Shown: positions 41,530 through 52,224 of the stretch, one piece after another | Numbering within the stretch: the stretch's first letter is position 1 | Layout: each line of letters begins with the position of its first letter | NCBI GenBank assembly: GCA_951799405.1 | Contig: OX637342.1 | Span: 18,399,298 to 18,463,297 of the forward strand | Length of the DNA: 64,000 nt | Origin: Agapetus fuscipes | Taxonomy: Eukaryota > Arthropoda > Insecta > Trichoptera > Glossosomatidae | Direction: 5' to 3' | The notes under the pieces: generated by a model | What the model saw: only the letters and a program-made list of their open reading frames with translations | What the model was told of the DNA's origin: nothing | The model's database searches: none | Made by a program: the position numbers and the translations under genes

Positions 41530-41565
41530 ACTAAAGCCCAATATTTTCAACGTAGGCATAGCCAA
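41530..41565 (+). repeat. Fragment of the 54340-54462 MITE
   Basis: GCCCAATATTTTCAACGTAG matches the left end of that element. Confidence 0.45.
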
Positions 41566-41748
41566 ATTCCTAAGCAAGAGCCAGTTGCCGTAAGGCCGGA
41601 TGGACCTTTGGTTACCGGTCTTTGTTAAAGTATATGAAGTTTTTATCCCAGCGAAGAGCATTGAGAATATAAATTGGTCGCTAGGGCTCAAACACACGAC
41701 CTTCCATTTACGAATCTGAAACGTCAGCCACTAGGCTACAGACTACTC
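41566..41748 (-). repeat. SB SINE without tail
   Basis: Body and head are present (CTCAAACACACGACCTTCC, GCCACTAGGCTACAGAC on plus). It is 3'-truncated at the GGCGCTTT region. Confidence 0.75.
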
Positions 41749-41787
41749 CATCAGACTCGTTTTAGTTCACCGGACAGGTGAACTAAT

Positions 41788-41850
41788 AGGTGTCTGATTG
41801 GGAATGCTTGTAAGATGAATCCTAAATGAAATATATCTTTGAAAAATGGA
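41788..41850 (+). repeat. LW tail-region scrap
   Basis: GTGTCTGATTGGGAATGC and AATGAAATATATCTTTG match the last third of the terminal repeat. Confidence 0.5.
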
Positions 41851-42009
41851 AGCATTGAAAAAATAATTAACTTAATAAAACCCTGAGAAAAGTTCTATAA
41901 GAAGAAGTAACTCGTCTTGGTAGCGTGTACTCTTTAATTGAAATGTATAGCTTACATTTTAATCCTGAAACAAATTTATCTCCCTTACAAGGCTTGTCGG
42001 TTGTGTGAA

Positions 42010-42520
42010 ACACTCGGAATTCTTGAAACACCCAACATTTCTGAAAACTTGTGAGTTAAAAATAGGCTTACTTAAGAGTTCTCTATACCCTCAACCTGCC
42101 ATTTTATAAAAAAAAATGTTGTTAAAATTTTATGGTCTTAGTACATAAATGAATGACAAGAATGAAAATGACTGTTTCAAGTGATTTGATCAATTCAGTA
42201 GTTTCAGTTATATTTTCTCAAAAGCTCTACATATAAATAATACTCGTCTTCATGTGACACGAAATCATGTACAATTATAAAATTTAAATGATTTTTTGTT
42301 GATCCCAAATAAACCACATAAACAACGATAATTTTTTTTTGGTAATTTTTTTTTGAATTGCATCTTTTTTTGACATTCATAATTTTGATAAATAAAAGCA
42401 ATAAACACGCCTGATTTTTTTCAAAACCGTAATTTTTTAATCAGACCATAAAATTTAAGAAAACCAAAATGGCAAGTTTTGCGGATACAGTGCTTTAACT
42501 TTTACAAATTGCAAGTATCA
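42010..42520. repeat. Diverged relative of the 41151 palindromic MITE
   Basis: Inverted AAAATTTTATGGTCTTA (42128-42144) and CAGACCATAAAATTTAAG (42441-42458), each beside TGCCATTTT or TGGCAAGTTTTG, parallel the arms of 41151-41392. The centre is an unrelated ~280 bp. Confidence 0.5.
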
Positions 42521-42544
42521 TTTCTGAAACCGTGGGGATGTGAT

Positions 42545-42790
42545 TGTGACCGAAATGATTTCCCGTTTCGTTGTTTATTTTAAACCCAAAAGTAAAGGCT
42601 TAGCTTCAGCTTCACAAAAAATGAATACCAGCTCGTGGGGAGCTGTAAAACCCTCACATCCACTGAAATGTACGGCATAAGGCCGGCTCCTTTACTTATA
42701 AAAATAAATAGGTCCCAAATCCCCACATCGGACTTCTTAGCGGATAACGCAGGCAAGAAGTTACACGATATATGTAGCTATGTTGGGTTT
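42545..42790 (+). repeat. SA SINE without head
   Basis: It begins at GAAATGATTTCCCGTTTCG and is complete to the tail TGTAGCTATGTTGGGTT. Confidence 0.78.
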
Positions 42791-42859
42791 TATTGTGCAC
42801 TGCACTACATGCGACCGTTTGCTAAGAAGTTACACTAAATGTGTTGCTCAGTAACGTAC

Positions 42860-43735
42860 TATACAACGCGTAAAACCGTAGCATTAATTTTTGCATAATA
42901 TTTAAATAATATACGCAAAAAAAAAATACAAGTAAATGTTTCGTATCTGGCTGGAAGGGTTTCATGTCCGCCTTGCTACAGCTGTCCCCCAAGTGTAGCA
43001 ACCCACATTCAAACTCAACCGCCTTGTTTTATAAATAATGCATTAAAACTAAAACGTTCTCTAGGGGCGCTTCAATAGTTTACATATATATTTCATCGTT
43101 GAGTATTGACGCGACGTTTTGTTTTGTTTTGTAACGGCGAACAAGGGCGCTAAAAAAATACTTGTTGGCGCTGAAATATGACGTGGCGTAAAACATGGCG
43201 GCTGAAAAGGAGAATTAATGTGGGCCATTTGTCTGCAGCCCTTGTAGCTCCACGAAACGGCGCTCGCAAACCTCCCCCTCCCTCTCAACATCCTCCCACC
43301 CCACCACCACACACCACCCCCTAGAGACGAGAGCTTTCCAAAGCTTTCACCTGGCAAGCGAAAGCTCAGTAATGACTTTTTGTAAAATAAACAATCTCCA
43401 ATTAATTCCGTCAGTGTTTTATTTTATTTTATCGTTTTTGAATATGGTACAGCGAATTTGAATATTTACTTGGCATTTTTTTTTGTTATGCATAAAATAA
43501 AATATCCTAGATATTTTATTTTGCAAGATTTCTATTTTTTTTGGTCCGTTGATTGTTGAATAATTCAATATTTGTAGATATTGACAAACAAAATAACAGA
43601 TCAATTTTAAGATTTGTTTTCAAAAATAAATATTTAATATAAAAAATTAAAAAATGTATAACTTCCAAGAATGTATTGTTTAACGACTTTTTAAAGTTTG
43701 TGTATTCACACAGTGAAAATTCATTATCAAGAGGA
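42860..43735. other. Unassigned with a GC-rich patch
   Basis: 43090-43380 is GC-richer, with a C-rich tract near 43262-43325 and AAACATGGCGGCTGAAAAGG at 43191-43210, which contains a YY1-like core. No gene start is supported downstream. Confidence 0.35.
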
Positions 43736-43739
43736 TACT

Positions 43740-43830
43740 CTTGATAATGACGTGAATAAGTCGAAAGTACTTGAGGTGGAATTAAATACTCAATTTGTGA
43801 AAATAAAACTCTGTGTTTTTTTATAATTTT
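43740..43830 (+). repeat. HR-like repeat, AAGTACTT subfamily
   Basis: TTGATAATGACGTGAATAAG then TCGAAAGTACTTGAGG, and TGTGAAAATAAAACTCTG 30 bp later. The palindrome AAGTACTT takes the place of AACGTT. Confidence 0.4.
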
Positions 43831-44111
43831 TTATAATTATTTATATATTGTTTAACGTTGTAACCATTAAATCTATTCTGTATAATAATAAAATATATAA
43901 CTCTAAAATAATTAATTAATGTTATCTTATTAAAGTACAATAGTTATTTATGCCACTGCCTAGTGATGATAGTCTTTGTAACACGAGTGCTAGTTTGTGC
44001 CATGAGGCGCAGCCGAATGGCACAATAGAAAGCACGACTGTTACAAAGGCTAATTACGTGCAGTGGCATACAATACTTTTTCTACGACCATGAAAAATTA
44101 TCATTCATCAT

Positions 44112-44215
44112 CTTGATAATGACCTGAGTATTGAAGGTTGCAAGTGCTCGAGATATAAAATATTATTGTGAAAATTAAACTAAAATTTATTAAAAAAAAA
44201 AAAAAACACTGTGTG
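44112..44215 (+). repeat. HR-like repeat, AAGTGCTC variant
   Basis: TTGATAATGACCTGAGTATT then GAAGGTTGCAAGTGCTCGAG, with GTGAAAATTAAACT following. The GAAA box has become GCAA. Confidence 0.4.
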
Positions 44216-44449
44216 AATACACAAACCCTACAAAATCTAAGTCATGTCTTATTTTTAAATTAAATCCTACTACGTTCCTGCTCAAATAATTCATGAGTAG
44301 TAAAACCAACTTAATTAATAAATAAACACCAACGAAATTCTCTTAAGTACAAATTTCCAAGCGAGCCAACTAGCAACAAAAAACCACAACATAAGAATAT
44401 TTTCATTAGTATTTTTCTCGACAAGCTTTATTAGTAAATTGTACATACA

Positions 44450-44600
44450 GGCATGACATCACGTGAATTCATTTCGCCTGTATCATCCCCCCAGTGCTTG
44501 TCTGGCTTATCTAACATTTGATTTAAAGATTACCTTTTTATAAAATTGTCTTCAGAATAATATTCTGCATAATATAACTGGATGTAATCAATTGCTTGTA
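44450..44600 (-). repeat. TD fragment, first of a tandem pair
   Basis: GCATGACATCACGTGAATTC precedes the TD end TCCCCCCAGTGCTTGTCTGG. The fragment stops at an LW insertion. The same flank and TD end recur at 44850. Confidence 0.65.
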
Positions 44601-44847
44601 TTCCTTGACTAATAGGTTGATATGAGGTTGACCGCTCATACTGTAAAAAATGGTTCACTTTGTCAATGTCACCCCTGTTTCAGGGAAGGTCGGCAAGAGT
44701 TGCAGGGCTTTTGTTCATTTGAGATTGGGTGTTTATATTGTAGGTCCACATGCGGCATGTGTGAGCGCGAAATTATGCGTGTCTGCTTGTGGGAATGCAT
44801 TTAATATGAATCTCAAATGAAACATATCTTTGCAACTTAGATTAGGA
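44600..44847 (+). repeat. LW LINE 3'-end copy between TD repeats
   Basis: Little-diverged copy ending TTTGCAACTTAGATTAG. It separates two copies of a TD-containing segment. Confidence 0.88.
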
Positions 44848-44849
44848 AT

Positions 44850-45132
44850 GACATCACGTGAATTCATTTCAACTATATCATCCCCCCAGTTTTTGTTTGG
44901 CTTATCTACCATTTGATTCAAAGATAACCTTTCAAAAAAATTGTCTTAAAAATCATATTCTGCACAATCTAAGCTAAGAAAAGACCGATAATGTGAGAGT
45001 TGTTTTTGAATATTTTTAAAATAAATTTCTAGCTTTCATAAGACACATTGTTCCAGTTTACCTGTACGTACAAACATTGCTTATGCGAAACTGCCTCTGA
45101 TGGATATAAGACAAACAAGCACTTAGGGGACG
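44850..45132 (-). repeat. TD element with both ends
   Basis: TD runs from TCCCCCCAGTTTTTGTTTGG (44881) to ACAAACAAGCACTTAGGGG (45112-45130). The ends pair as imperfect inverted repeats of ~25 bp. Confidence 0.72.
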
Positions 45133-45571
45133 GTATGTCTCTCAATAAATATTTACCATATGCCTACGTAAGCACTCGTACGCACGCGCAAACACACATG
45201 TTAAAGAAAATTGATTGCTGAAAGAAAACGGTCCAGTCCTCGGAATTTCATTTTGACATTTTTGTACCCTTTTTTTCAGGGACTAGGAAGCGGTGATTTC
45301 AGTTGAAAATTACTCGCATTTTTTTCAGTTTGTTTCCTTCCGAGAAGGGAAAGTTTTCAGCCTTTGAACTCACTGGTAAAAATAGCTCTTCTTTGATTAA
45401 CAACCCCTGAAAAAAATTGTATTCTGAAAATGTAAATCTATTTTTGAAATTGTTTCAGTTTGCTGATGACGAGGATCTATTTTCGGAAGTCACAAATTCA
45501 CTAATGTAAGTAGATTTAAATTTTGTTGTTATTACAAAAGCTGCAGGTATATTTTCTATATATTTTTTGAT
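45133..45571. other. No recognisable feature
   Basis: No supported frame or repeat. Confidence 0.5.
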
Positions 45572-45632
45572 CTAATCAATAACCTAAGTTGTTAAGATAT
45601 TTAACATTTCAGATTCATATTCCAAGCATTCG
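45572..45632 (-). repeat. LW tail scrap
   Basis: ATCAATAACCTAAGTTGTTA and ATTTCAGATTCATATTCCAA match the last ~60 bp of LW, on the minus strand. Confidence 0.55.
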
Positions 45633-45931
45633 TTTTTTCCGTGGTTTTTCCCATTAAAAAAAATAAATAAAAACAATAAAATCACGCTTAAATAAGCCGC
45701 GAGTGGATCCCTCATGTGAAATTTTTACAATTTTTTGTAAATGAGGTCCGCACGTAAATTGACATTTAGCAAAATTGAGCTGTCTCCCAGCCGGGTTGCT
45801 AGGGAAAAGGGCAAAAAAAAGTTGGTATTGGCTTTAATAAAATAAGATTTTCGACTATTAATTTTCATTTTCATGGATTATATTTAATAATTTGTTTTTT
45901 TTACATAGTTATTACATGTCTCTTATTATTT

Positions 45932-46186
45932 GTGTTCCTTATCTTATAATATCGTATATGGCTGACCATTCATACTGTAAAAACTGGCTCACATTTTCAA
46001 TATCACCCCTGATTCAGGGATGGTCGGAAAAAGTTACTGGGCTATGTTCATTTGAGATTTGTATTTTAATTTGAAGGTGCACATGCGGCACTTGTAAGCG
46101 CAAATGTACACGTCTCTGCTAGTGGGTATGCCTTAAATGTGAATCTTCAATTTTAATGCATCATTGAAACTTATATTATAGATAAA
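45932..46186 (+). repeat. LW LINE 3'-end copy, diverged
   Basis: Complete layout with many substitutions, from GTGTTCCTTATCTTATAATA to TTGAAACTTATATTATAGAT. Confidence 0.75.
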
Positions 46187-46674
46187 GAATTTTAAAAAAC
46201 GTACTTGTAATATGATTTCACTTGAGGCATGTATTACGACTACTTAATGACATTTTAAAAGCGAAATAATGTTGCAAAAAAAAACGCGAAAATGAAATCA
46301 TTAGAAGCGTGCTAACGATATGATTGTTGCGATTTTTAGGCGTCTGTTCTTCAATCATTCTTTTACTTCAATATGAAAAGTGAGGCAGCGCTTCTATTGC
46401 GCGTTTTAATATTCAAAAACATTTGGCAAACCATTGTTATAACGTATATTTGTGGCAAAATGGGGTGTTGTATTGACCACAGAGGGGTGAAGTACCAATG
46501 TCTGACTTAACGATGGAAAACATTAGGGTCATATTATACTGCTTAAGTATCTGCCTACGTTTTTCTTTGTTAAGTGACAACTTAAAAGAAAATACTTAAC
46601 AACAGTCAAAAAATTTAATAGAGTAATCTAGTTGTGGAACATCTTTTTTAAAGAGTTTAAGAGCAATGTGGTAA
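46187..46674. other. Target region of the gypsy element
   Basis: Nothing recognised. The last bases supply the GACT target duplication (46675-46678). Confidence 0.5.
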
Positions 46675-46678
46675 GACT

Positions 46679-46937
46679 TGTGAGGGTTTTTCCTCTCTGT
46701 CCTGCTGATTGACACAATTAATAATGTAACAGCCACTTTAATATGTTTACTTTTATTCCTTTCACAATGTATACACAATAAACCACAGCACAATAATATT
46801 AATTCTTAATTACACATGCTTGTGGCTCTCACGCCAGGCAAGCTTCTCCTTCCTTTCTGCCTTCCTTTGTTTTCCTTTTCATTCAAATTCAAATCTCATG
46901 TTCCATTTTACCTAACAAACAAATCCATCTCGTTACA
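46679..46937 (-). repeat. Gypsy 3' LTR
   Basis: 259 bp with TG...CA ends (TGTAACGAGATGG ... CCCTCACA on minus). An AATAAA (in AAGGAATAAAAGTAAAC) is a candidate poly(A) signal. I found no difference from the 5' LTR by eye. Confidence 0.95.
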
Positions 46938-46962
46938 ATACACCTCCTTCCTCTCATAAAAA
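46938..46962 (-). other. Polypurine tract
   Basis: The minus strand reads GAGAGGAAGGAGGTGTAT immediately before the 3' LTR. This is the expected plus-strand primer of reverse transcription. Confidence 0.8.
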
Positions 46963-47667
46963 AAAAACATTCCCAATTTTTTTTTTTTTCTTTTACAATG
47001 AGTAAATAATGTATCATAATGCTCAGCCGGCGCCACATATTTTGTTTTATTTTAAGGATAAATTTCAAAAATATGAAAATAAAAAAAAAAACCTGTTTCT
47101 GATACATTATTCAGTCATTAACACCTTTTTTAACAATACCAATTATTTTCATACTAAAATTAATATATTTTTTTTTAACACAAATTTCATATTCAATATT
47201 ATAAACAAATATTTGTTTTTTTTTTTTAAATACTTAATTCAACAATTCAAAATAATCAAATAACAATACATAATAAACATTCACCAGTTTATTAATCAAT
47301 TCATTAAAATAACTTTTTTTTTTTTAAATACTTAATTCAACAATTCAAAATAATCAAATAACAATACATAATAAACATTCACCAGTTTATTAATCAATTC
47401 ATTAAAATAACTTTTTTTTTATACATGTATCACATCTTTCCCAATATTTAAATTTATTTTTCATTAATAAATTTATCAGTCCATCAATTTTTTTAAAAAC
47501 TTTACCTTCATATGTAATACTTTGTTTAATTTATGTTTCATACCTTCATTCATGCAATGTTTCATAATTCATTCTTTCACTGATCACTTTTATATCAACT
47601 TTCACCGAATCATGCATCACCTCAAATTTTTCATACACATGAAAATATGTTTTTTTTTTTTTTTTTT
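46963..47667 (-). other. Gypsy 3' untranslated region
   Basis: About 700 bp of very AT-rich sequence with no frame of note. It contains a 98 bp direct tandem duplication (47228-47325 and 47326-47423) and long T runs. Confidence 0.8.
47228..47423 (+). repeat. 98 bp tandem duplication in the gypsy UTR
   Basis: AAATACTTAATTCAACAATT recurs at a spacing of 98 bp, and both units end in AAAATAACTTTTTTTT. The T run at the junction may have driven the duplication. Confidence 0.88.
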
Positions 47668-50600
47668 TTAATCTAATTTGATTATGTCCTTGATGTGATA
47701 TTTATTTATAACATTTGTGTCTATATCTTTTAATACATAGACTATCTTGCTAACTTTCTTTTCTATTCTGGCTTTGACAAATTTTGGAGCCAACTTTGTA
47801 CAAAAGTATTTCCCTGCATTTGATTGTATGAAATTCTTACGCCATACAATATCCCCTTGATCATAGACACGATTTGATCTACCTTTATTATAATAATTTG
47901 CATTTTTATTATATGCATCCCATAAATTTTCTGTTACTATTTTGTATAATGTGTTTAATTCCTTCATTTTATCTTTATGCATATCTCTATATTTATCTAA
48001 GTCTTCCTTTGATTCTATTTCATCATTTACTATTTCACCATGAATTTCACCATTTAGTACAATCTCCCTACCTCTTGCTAATACATTAGGTGTGTATCCT
48101 GTTGCTAAATTGACTGTATTATTTATTATGCTTTGTACTGAATCTAAAAAAGTATCCCATTTTCTTTGTTCATTTTCAACAAAAATAGCTAATGTGTATC
48201 CTATTGTTCTATTATATGTCTCTACATTATTGCACATGGGAGTATATAAAGTTGTATAAAATATTTTCTGTACTCCATATGAGTACATAAAATCTTTAAA
48301 TGCATTAGACTTTAAATTCTTTCCATTATCTGTTATTATCGTTTGCGGTACTCCTTCTGTTAAAAATATTTTATTTTCTATTAATTTTACTATTTCTTCT
48401 GTAGTAGCTCTTCTTAAAGGAAATAACCAACAATATTTGGTAAAAACATCTATTATTGATAATATATGTATATAGCCCGTACTTGATTTTGGTAATGGTC
48501 CTATCAAATCAATACTCAGCATTTTTAACGGTCTATCCACTCTTTTTCTATTTTCCATTTTTCCTGCTGGAGGTAAATTATTCGGCTTATACATTTTACA
48601 TTTTTGACATTTATTTATAAAACTTTTTATATCTGCATACATATTTTTCCAATAGTAACATCTTGATATGTATTTATAAGTTTTAAAAATACCTGCATGT
48701 CCATTATCATGATGATTCTTTATTATAGTTAATCTATTGTCTATAATAGGTATCTCTTTCCAATTATATTCCTCTGTGAAAGGATTATCATCATTTATTA
48801 GTTTAAATAATTTATTATCTACCATTTTGAATTTTTTGTATTTGTATGGTGTTTTTGTACATCCTTCTGCGATATTATTATACCAAGGATCTGCAATATT
48901 TGAATTTATTACTTCCATTTCTTTAGTACCAGGAATCCTAGATAATACATCTGGCACTGTATGTTCTTTCCCTTTTCTATGCTCAATCTCAAATTCATAC
49001 TGTGAAAGTCTCATGGCCCATCTTGCTAATCTACCTGTTGGATTTGATATTTTATTCAAGAATTTTAATGCCATATGATCAGTTATTACCTTGAATTTCA
49101 TCCCATCTAGATAAGATCGAAAATGTTCAATTGACTCTACAATGGCAAGAAGCTCACGTTCTGATGTCGAATAGTTTTGTTCTCTAACTGTCAAACTTCT
49201 TGAAAAATATGCTATTGGCTTTTCGGACCCATTGATATTTTGGTTTAATACTGAAGCTACTTGATTTTTACTGGCATCAGTGTGTAAAAAAAAATCTTTT
49301 GTGAAATCCGGACATATTAATACAGGGGCTGTGCTTAAGGCTAATTTTAAATTATTAAATGCATCCTCAGATTCTTTTGACCAATTAAAATTGTTCTGAC
49401 CTTTTTTACCTCTCAATAATTTATTTAGTGGATATGATATCTCACTGCAGTTTCGTATAACTTTTCTATAAAATCCTACCAAACCTAAAAACATTCGTAG
49501 TTGTTTTACATTTTTCGGTGAAGGATATTCCTCTATAATCTTGACTTTATTTGAATCTGGCCTTAATCCATTTTCATCAATAATGTATCCCAAATATTTT
49601 AAACTATCTTTGCAAAATTCACATTTTGAAAATTTTACCGTTAACCCTGCTTCTTGTAATATATTTTTAACTTGTTTTAATAAATTTAAATGTGAATTGA
49701 AATCTTCGTTAATAATAATTAAGTCATCGATATAACAAAATATGTTAGTATCAAATTTAGGTCCAAATAACTTGTCTAATAAACGCTGTGTTTCAGAACT
49801 TGAATTTTTTAAACCGAACGGCATTTTTGTGAATTGAAACAACCCTCTATTTGGTACGACGAAGGCAGTTTTTTCTTTGGACGATTCTTCTAGTGGAATT
49901 TGCCAAAACGCCTTGCTTAAATCTATTGAAGAGATATATTTGGCATTTCGTAAATTTGCTAAAACTTGATTTAAATTTGGAATGGGATAGTTATCTCGTT
50001 TTGTTACTTCATTGAGTCTTCTAGAGTCCAAACAAAATCTAGGCGTTCCATCCTTTTTAATTACAATCACAACAGGACTGGACCACGAAGATTTGGATTG
50101 TTCAACTATACCTTCTTTTAACATTTTATCTAACTCTGTGTTAACCTGTCTCTGTCTTGCTGGACTGAGTGTATAATACTTTTGTTTTATTGGAGGACCT
50201 TCTGTCTGAATTCTGTGTTCAATGAGGTTTGTGCATCCTAAGCCTATTTTTTCATAAGAGATGTCCTTGAAATCATTTTCTATTGTTTTTAATTGCTGTA
50301 ATTGGTTATCTGTTAATTTAGTTCTATTTGTAATTTTACCTAATTCACTAATATTTTTGCTATTTGAATATGTAATTTTACTTATTAAACTCGGTTCTAA
50401 TTCAAATTTTATCCAAAAATCTATTCCAAAAATTAAGTCTTGTTGTAAACCTTGTAAAACATAAAAATCTACATGTTTTATTTGATTGTCACATTTTACC
50501 TCTAAATTTATTTTACCAAGTATTTTTATATTTTTACCATTTGCTAACGAGATATTATCATGGGTTTTTATAATTTTGTAATTTCTTTGTAAAAAATAAT

Positions 50601-51429
50601 CAAATGTTTTTTCATTGATTGCAGAAATAGATGCACCTGAATCTAGTAAACCTGTAAAATTTTTGTTCTCAATATTTACTGTTAAAAATGGTCTTTTATC
50701 AAATTGTTTAGCAAAAATGAGTGGTGCAATTTGATAATTTTTATTAAAAATTTGAATGAAATTAAGCCAGCTCTTCATTTCTGATTTTTGTGTTTGTACT
50801 GAAGGCCGACTATCTACAAGTTTTTTTGAATTACTATTGTATGTCATATTTGTTCTGTTTTGTATATTTATATTTCTGTTCATTTTTGTTTTGTCTGTAT
50901 AATCACTTTTTTTATTTTTAACAAAACAATCTTTTTGTACATGTCCTGTACGTTTACATGAGTAACAGATTACTGTGTGTTTTTTAAAATTTCCATTTTT
51001 TATAAAACAATTTCTTTCCACATGTCCTCTTTTATTACAAAAGTAGCATACTATATTATTTGTGAAACTTCTACATTTATTCTGTATGTAATCTAATTTT
51101 CTATTTTTAGTCCAACAATCTATTTCATCATGTCCTAATTTATTACAAAAATTGCATTTTTGCATTACATTTTTCTCTTCTGTGTCATTCATTACATTTA
51201 AATTCTTACATTCATTAAATTTGAAAAATGATTCAAACTTGCTACATATTGTAGATAATTCCTCTGTATTTTTAATTTCAGATGTTGTCAGTAAAGTTGC
51301 ATATTTTTCTGACAATCCATGAATTATTATGTCCATAAGTTCATTATCATGCATTCTTTTATTTAATAAATTATTTTTTGATTTTACCTTTAAAATATAA
51401 ACAGATGCATTATCATGACCTTGTACCAT
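47668..51429 (-). CDS. pol: Gypsy gag(C-term)-pol polyprotein
   Basis: 1253 codons from the first ATG. The N-terminal ~180 residues are the gag C-terminus with three CCHC zinc knuckles (CNFCNKLGHDEIDC, CYFCNKRGHVERNC, CYSCKRTGHVQKDC). Then come an aspartic protease (LDSGASISAIN), reverse transcriptase (SRRLNEVTKRDNYPIPNL, MPFGLKNS, YIDDLII), RNase H (HTDASKNQ, SERELLAIVESI, TDHMALKFLN), and an integrase zinc domain (HDNGHAGIFKTYKY, CQKCKMYK). The integrase core follows (LSIDLIGPLPK, ITDNGKNLKSN, NNVETYNRTI). All catalytic residues that I can check are present and there is no internal stop. The frame lies -1 relative to the gag frame upstream. Role: reverse transcription and integration of the element. 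Confidence 0.95.
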   Translation of the reverse strand: MVQGHDNASVYILKVKSKNNLLNKRMHDNELMDIIIHGLSEKYATLLTTSEIKNTEELSTICSKFESFFKFNECKNLNVMNDTEEKNVMQKCNFCNKLGHDEIDCWTKNRKLDYIQNKCRSFTNNIVCYFCNKRGHVERNCFIKNGNFKKHTVICYSCKRTGHVQKDCFVKNKKSDYTDKTKMNRNINIQNRTNMTYNSNSKKLVDSRPSVQTQKSEMKSWLNFIQIFNKNYQIAPLIFAKQFDKRPFLTVNIENKNFTGLLDSGASISAINEKTFDYFLQRNYKIIKTHDNISLANGKNIKILGKINLEVKCDNQIKHVDFYVLQGLQQDLIFGIDFWIKFELEPSLISKITYSNSKNISELGKITNRTKLTDNQLQQLKTIENDFKDISYEKIGLGCTNLIEHRIQTEGPPIKQKYYTLSPARQRQVNTELDKMLKEGIVEQSKSSWSSPVVIVIKKDGTPRFCLDSRRLNEVTKRDNYPIPNLNQVLANLRNAKYISSIDLSKAFWQIPLEESSKEKTAFVVPNRGLFQFTKMPFGLKNSSSETQRLLDKLFGPKFDTNIFCYIDDLIIINEDFNSHLNLLKQVKNILQEAGLTVKFSKCEFCKDSLKYLGYIIDENGLRPDSNKVKIIEEYPSPKNVKQLRMFLGLVGFYRKVIRNCSEISYPLNKLLRGKKGQNNFNWSKESEDAFNNLKLALSTAPVLICPDFTKDFFLHTDASKNQVASVLNQNINGSEKPIAYFSRSLTVREQNYSTSERELLAIVESIEHFRSYLDGMKFKVITDHMALKFLNKISNPTGRLARWAMRLSQYEFEIEHRKGKEHTVPDVLSRIPGTKEMEVINSNIADPWYNNIAEGCTKTPYKYKKFKMVDNKLFKLINDDNPFTEEYNWKEIPIIDNRLTIIKNHHDNGHAGIFKTYKYISRCYYWKNMYADIKSFINKCQKCKMYKPNNLPPAGKMENRKRVDRPLKMLSIDLIGPLPKSSTGYIHILSIIDVFTKYCWLFPLRRATTEEIVKLIENKIFLTEGVPQTIITDNGKNLKSNAFKDFMYSYGVQKIFYTTLYTPMCNNVETYNRTIGYTLAIFVENEQRKWDTFLDSVQSIINNTVNLATGYTPNVLARGREIVLNGEIHGEIVNDEIESKEDLDKYRDMHKDKMKELNTLYKIVTENLWDAYNKNANYYNKGRSNRVYDQGDIVWRKNFIQSNAGKYFCTKLAPKFVKARIEKKVSKIVYVLKDIDTNVINKYHIKDIIKLD

Positions 51430-51758
51430 AAATAAATTTCTAACTTAAGATTCCTTTGAAAGTCATATTTTTCAAATTGTTGTAAGAATTTGGTTTTAAA
51501 AAATTTCCAATCAAATTCACAGTTAATTGCTCTGTACCAAGTTAACGGAAAATCTGTTAAAAATATAGGCATACACTCTACCAAATAATCTAATTTTAAT
51601 TTGTAGACTTTGGCTAATTCTTCTAACCTTATTATAAATTCATTTGGTTCACTTTCACCATTAAAAGATATTTTTAATTTGAGAGGATCAAAATTTATGG
51701 ACTCCATTGTGTTACTTTCTAAATCCTTTTTATTATTTATTTTTTTAGATTTCGTCAT
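51390..51758 (-). CDS. gag: Gypsy gag N-terminal frame
   Basis: 122 codons, with MESINFDPLKLKISFNGESE near the start and LAKVYKLKLDYLVECMPIFL, WYRAINCEFDWKFFKTKFLQ, as in retrotransposon gag capsid domains. It is far shorter than a usual gag and lacks zinc knuckles, which lie in the overlapping next frame (40 bp overlap). So gag is split by a -1 shift near 51415-51430. No canonical slippery heptamer is visible there, so a mutation or assembly error is as likely as programmed frameshifting. Confidence 0.85.
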   Translation of the reverse strand: MTKSKKINNKKDLESNTMESINFDPLKLKISFNGESEPNEFIIRLEELAKVYKLKLDYLVECMPIFLTDFPLTWYRAINCEFDWKFFKTKFLQQFEKYDFQRNLKLEIYLWYKVMIMHLFIF

Positions 51759-52204
51759 TTGCTGTATATTTTCAATTTATGCAATTAAAAAAAAATCATT
51801 TCATTGAAAAATTTTTTTTCATACAAATTAAATATAACACCATCTATATATATTTATCTAAACTGATTTGAAACAAACTGGTTCATATCCATTCTTCATT
51901 CTCCCGCGACGTTCGATTTTTGAATTTCCATTCTTCTGAACGTAATGTAGGTAGTTTGAATTCTCTCACCTTCAATATTTTCAAACAGCGTTTCAAATCT
52001 TGTAATTTCTTGTTGTTAATTGTATAAGTCGATGTCTTCACTAGCTTTTAAACGTGTTGATGCTTTCCATTATGCTTTCACAACCATAAATCTGTCCAAT
52101 TTTAATTATTTCATATTGTTTTGAATGTCATTTATTGGAATCGAATGTCATTTGTTTTTGTTTGAGAAAATTTTCTTCATAGAAATTTCATTTACAGATT
52201 TTTC
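51759..52204 (-). other. Gypsy leader
   Basis: About 450 bp between the primer site and the gag start. No conserved frame; presumed packaging and translation leader. Confidence 0.7.
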
Positions 52205-52208
52205 TTTT

Positions 52209-52221
52209 ACGTTGGGCGCCA
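52209..52221 (-). other. Primer binding site, tRNA-Lys type
   Basis: The minus strand reads TGGCGCCCAACGT three bases inside the 5' LTR. TGGCGCCCAAC is the complement of the 3' end of lysine tRNA as used by several gypsy-group elements. Confidence 0.8.
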
Positions 52222-52224
52222 AAA

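Noticed and set aside
43061..43357. 98-residue protein, Gly-rich start
   Set aside because: The composition is the antisense of a C-rich tract; no domain.
46938..47667. env gene of an errantivirus
   Set aside because: The region between pol and the 3' LTR has no frame above ~85 residues and no signal or fusion peptide pattern.
47874..50464. Plus-strand ORFs of 64-113 residues within the gypsy element
   Set aside because: They are antisense shadows of the pol frame.
51390..51429. Programmed -1 frameshift site
   Set aside because: Not excluded, but no X-XXY-YYZ heptamer or downstream hairpin was evident, and the break lies inside gag instead of at its end.
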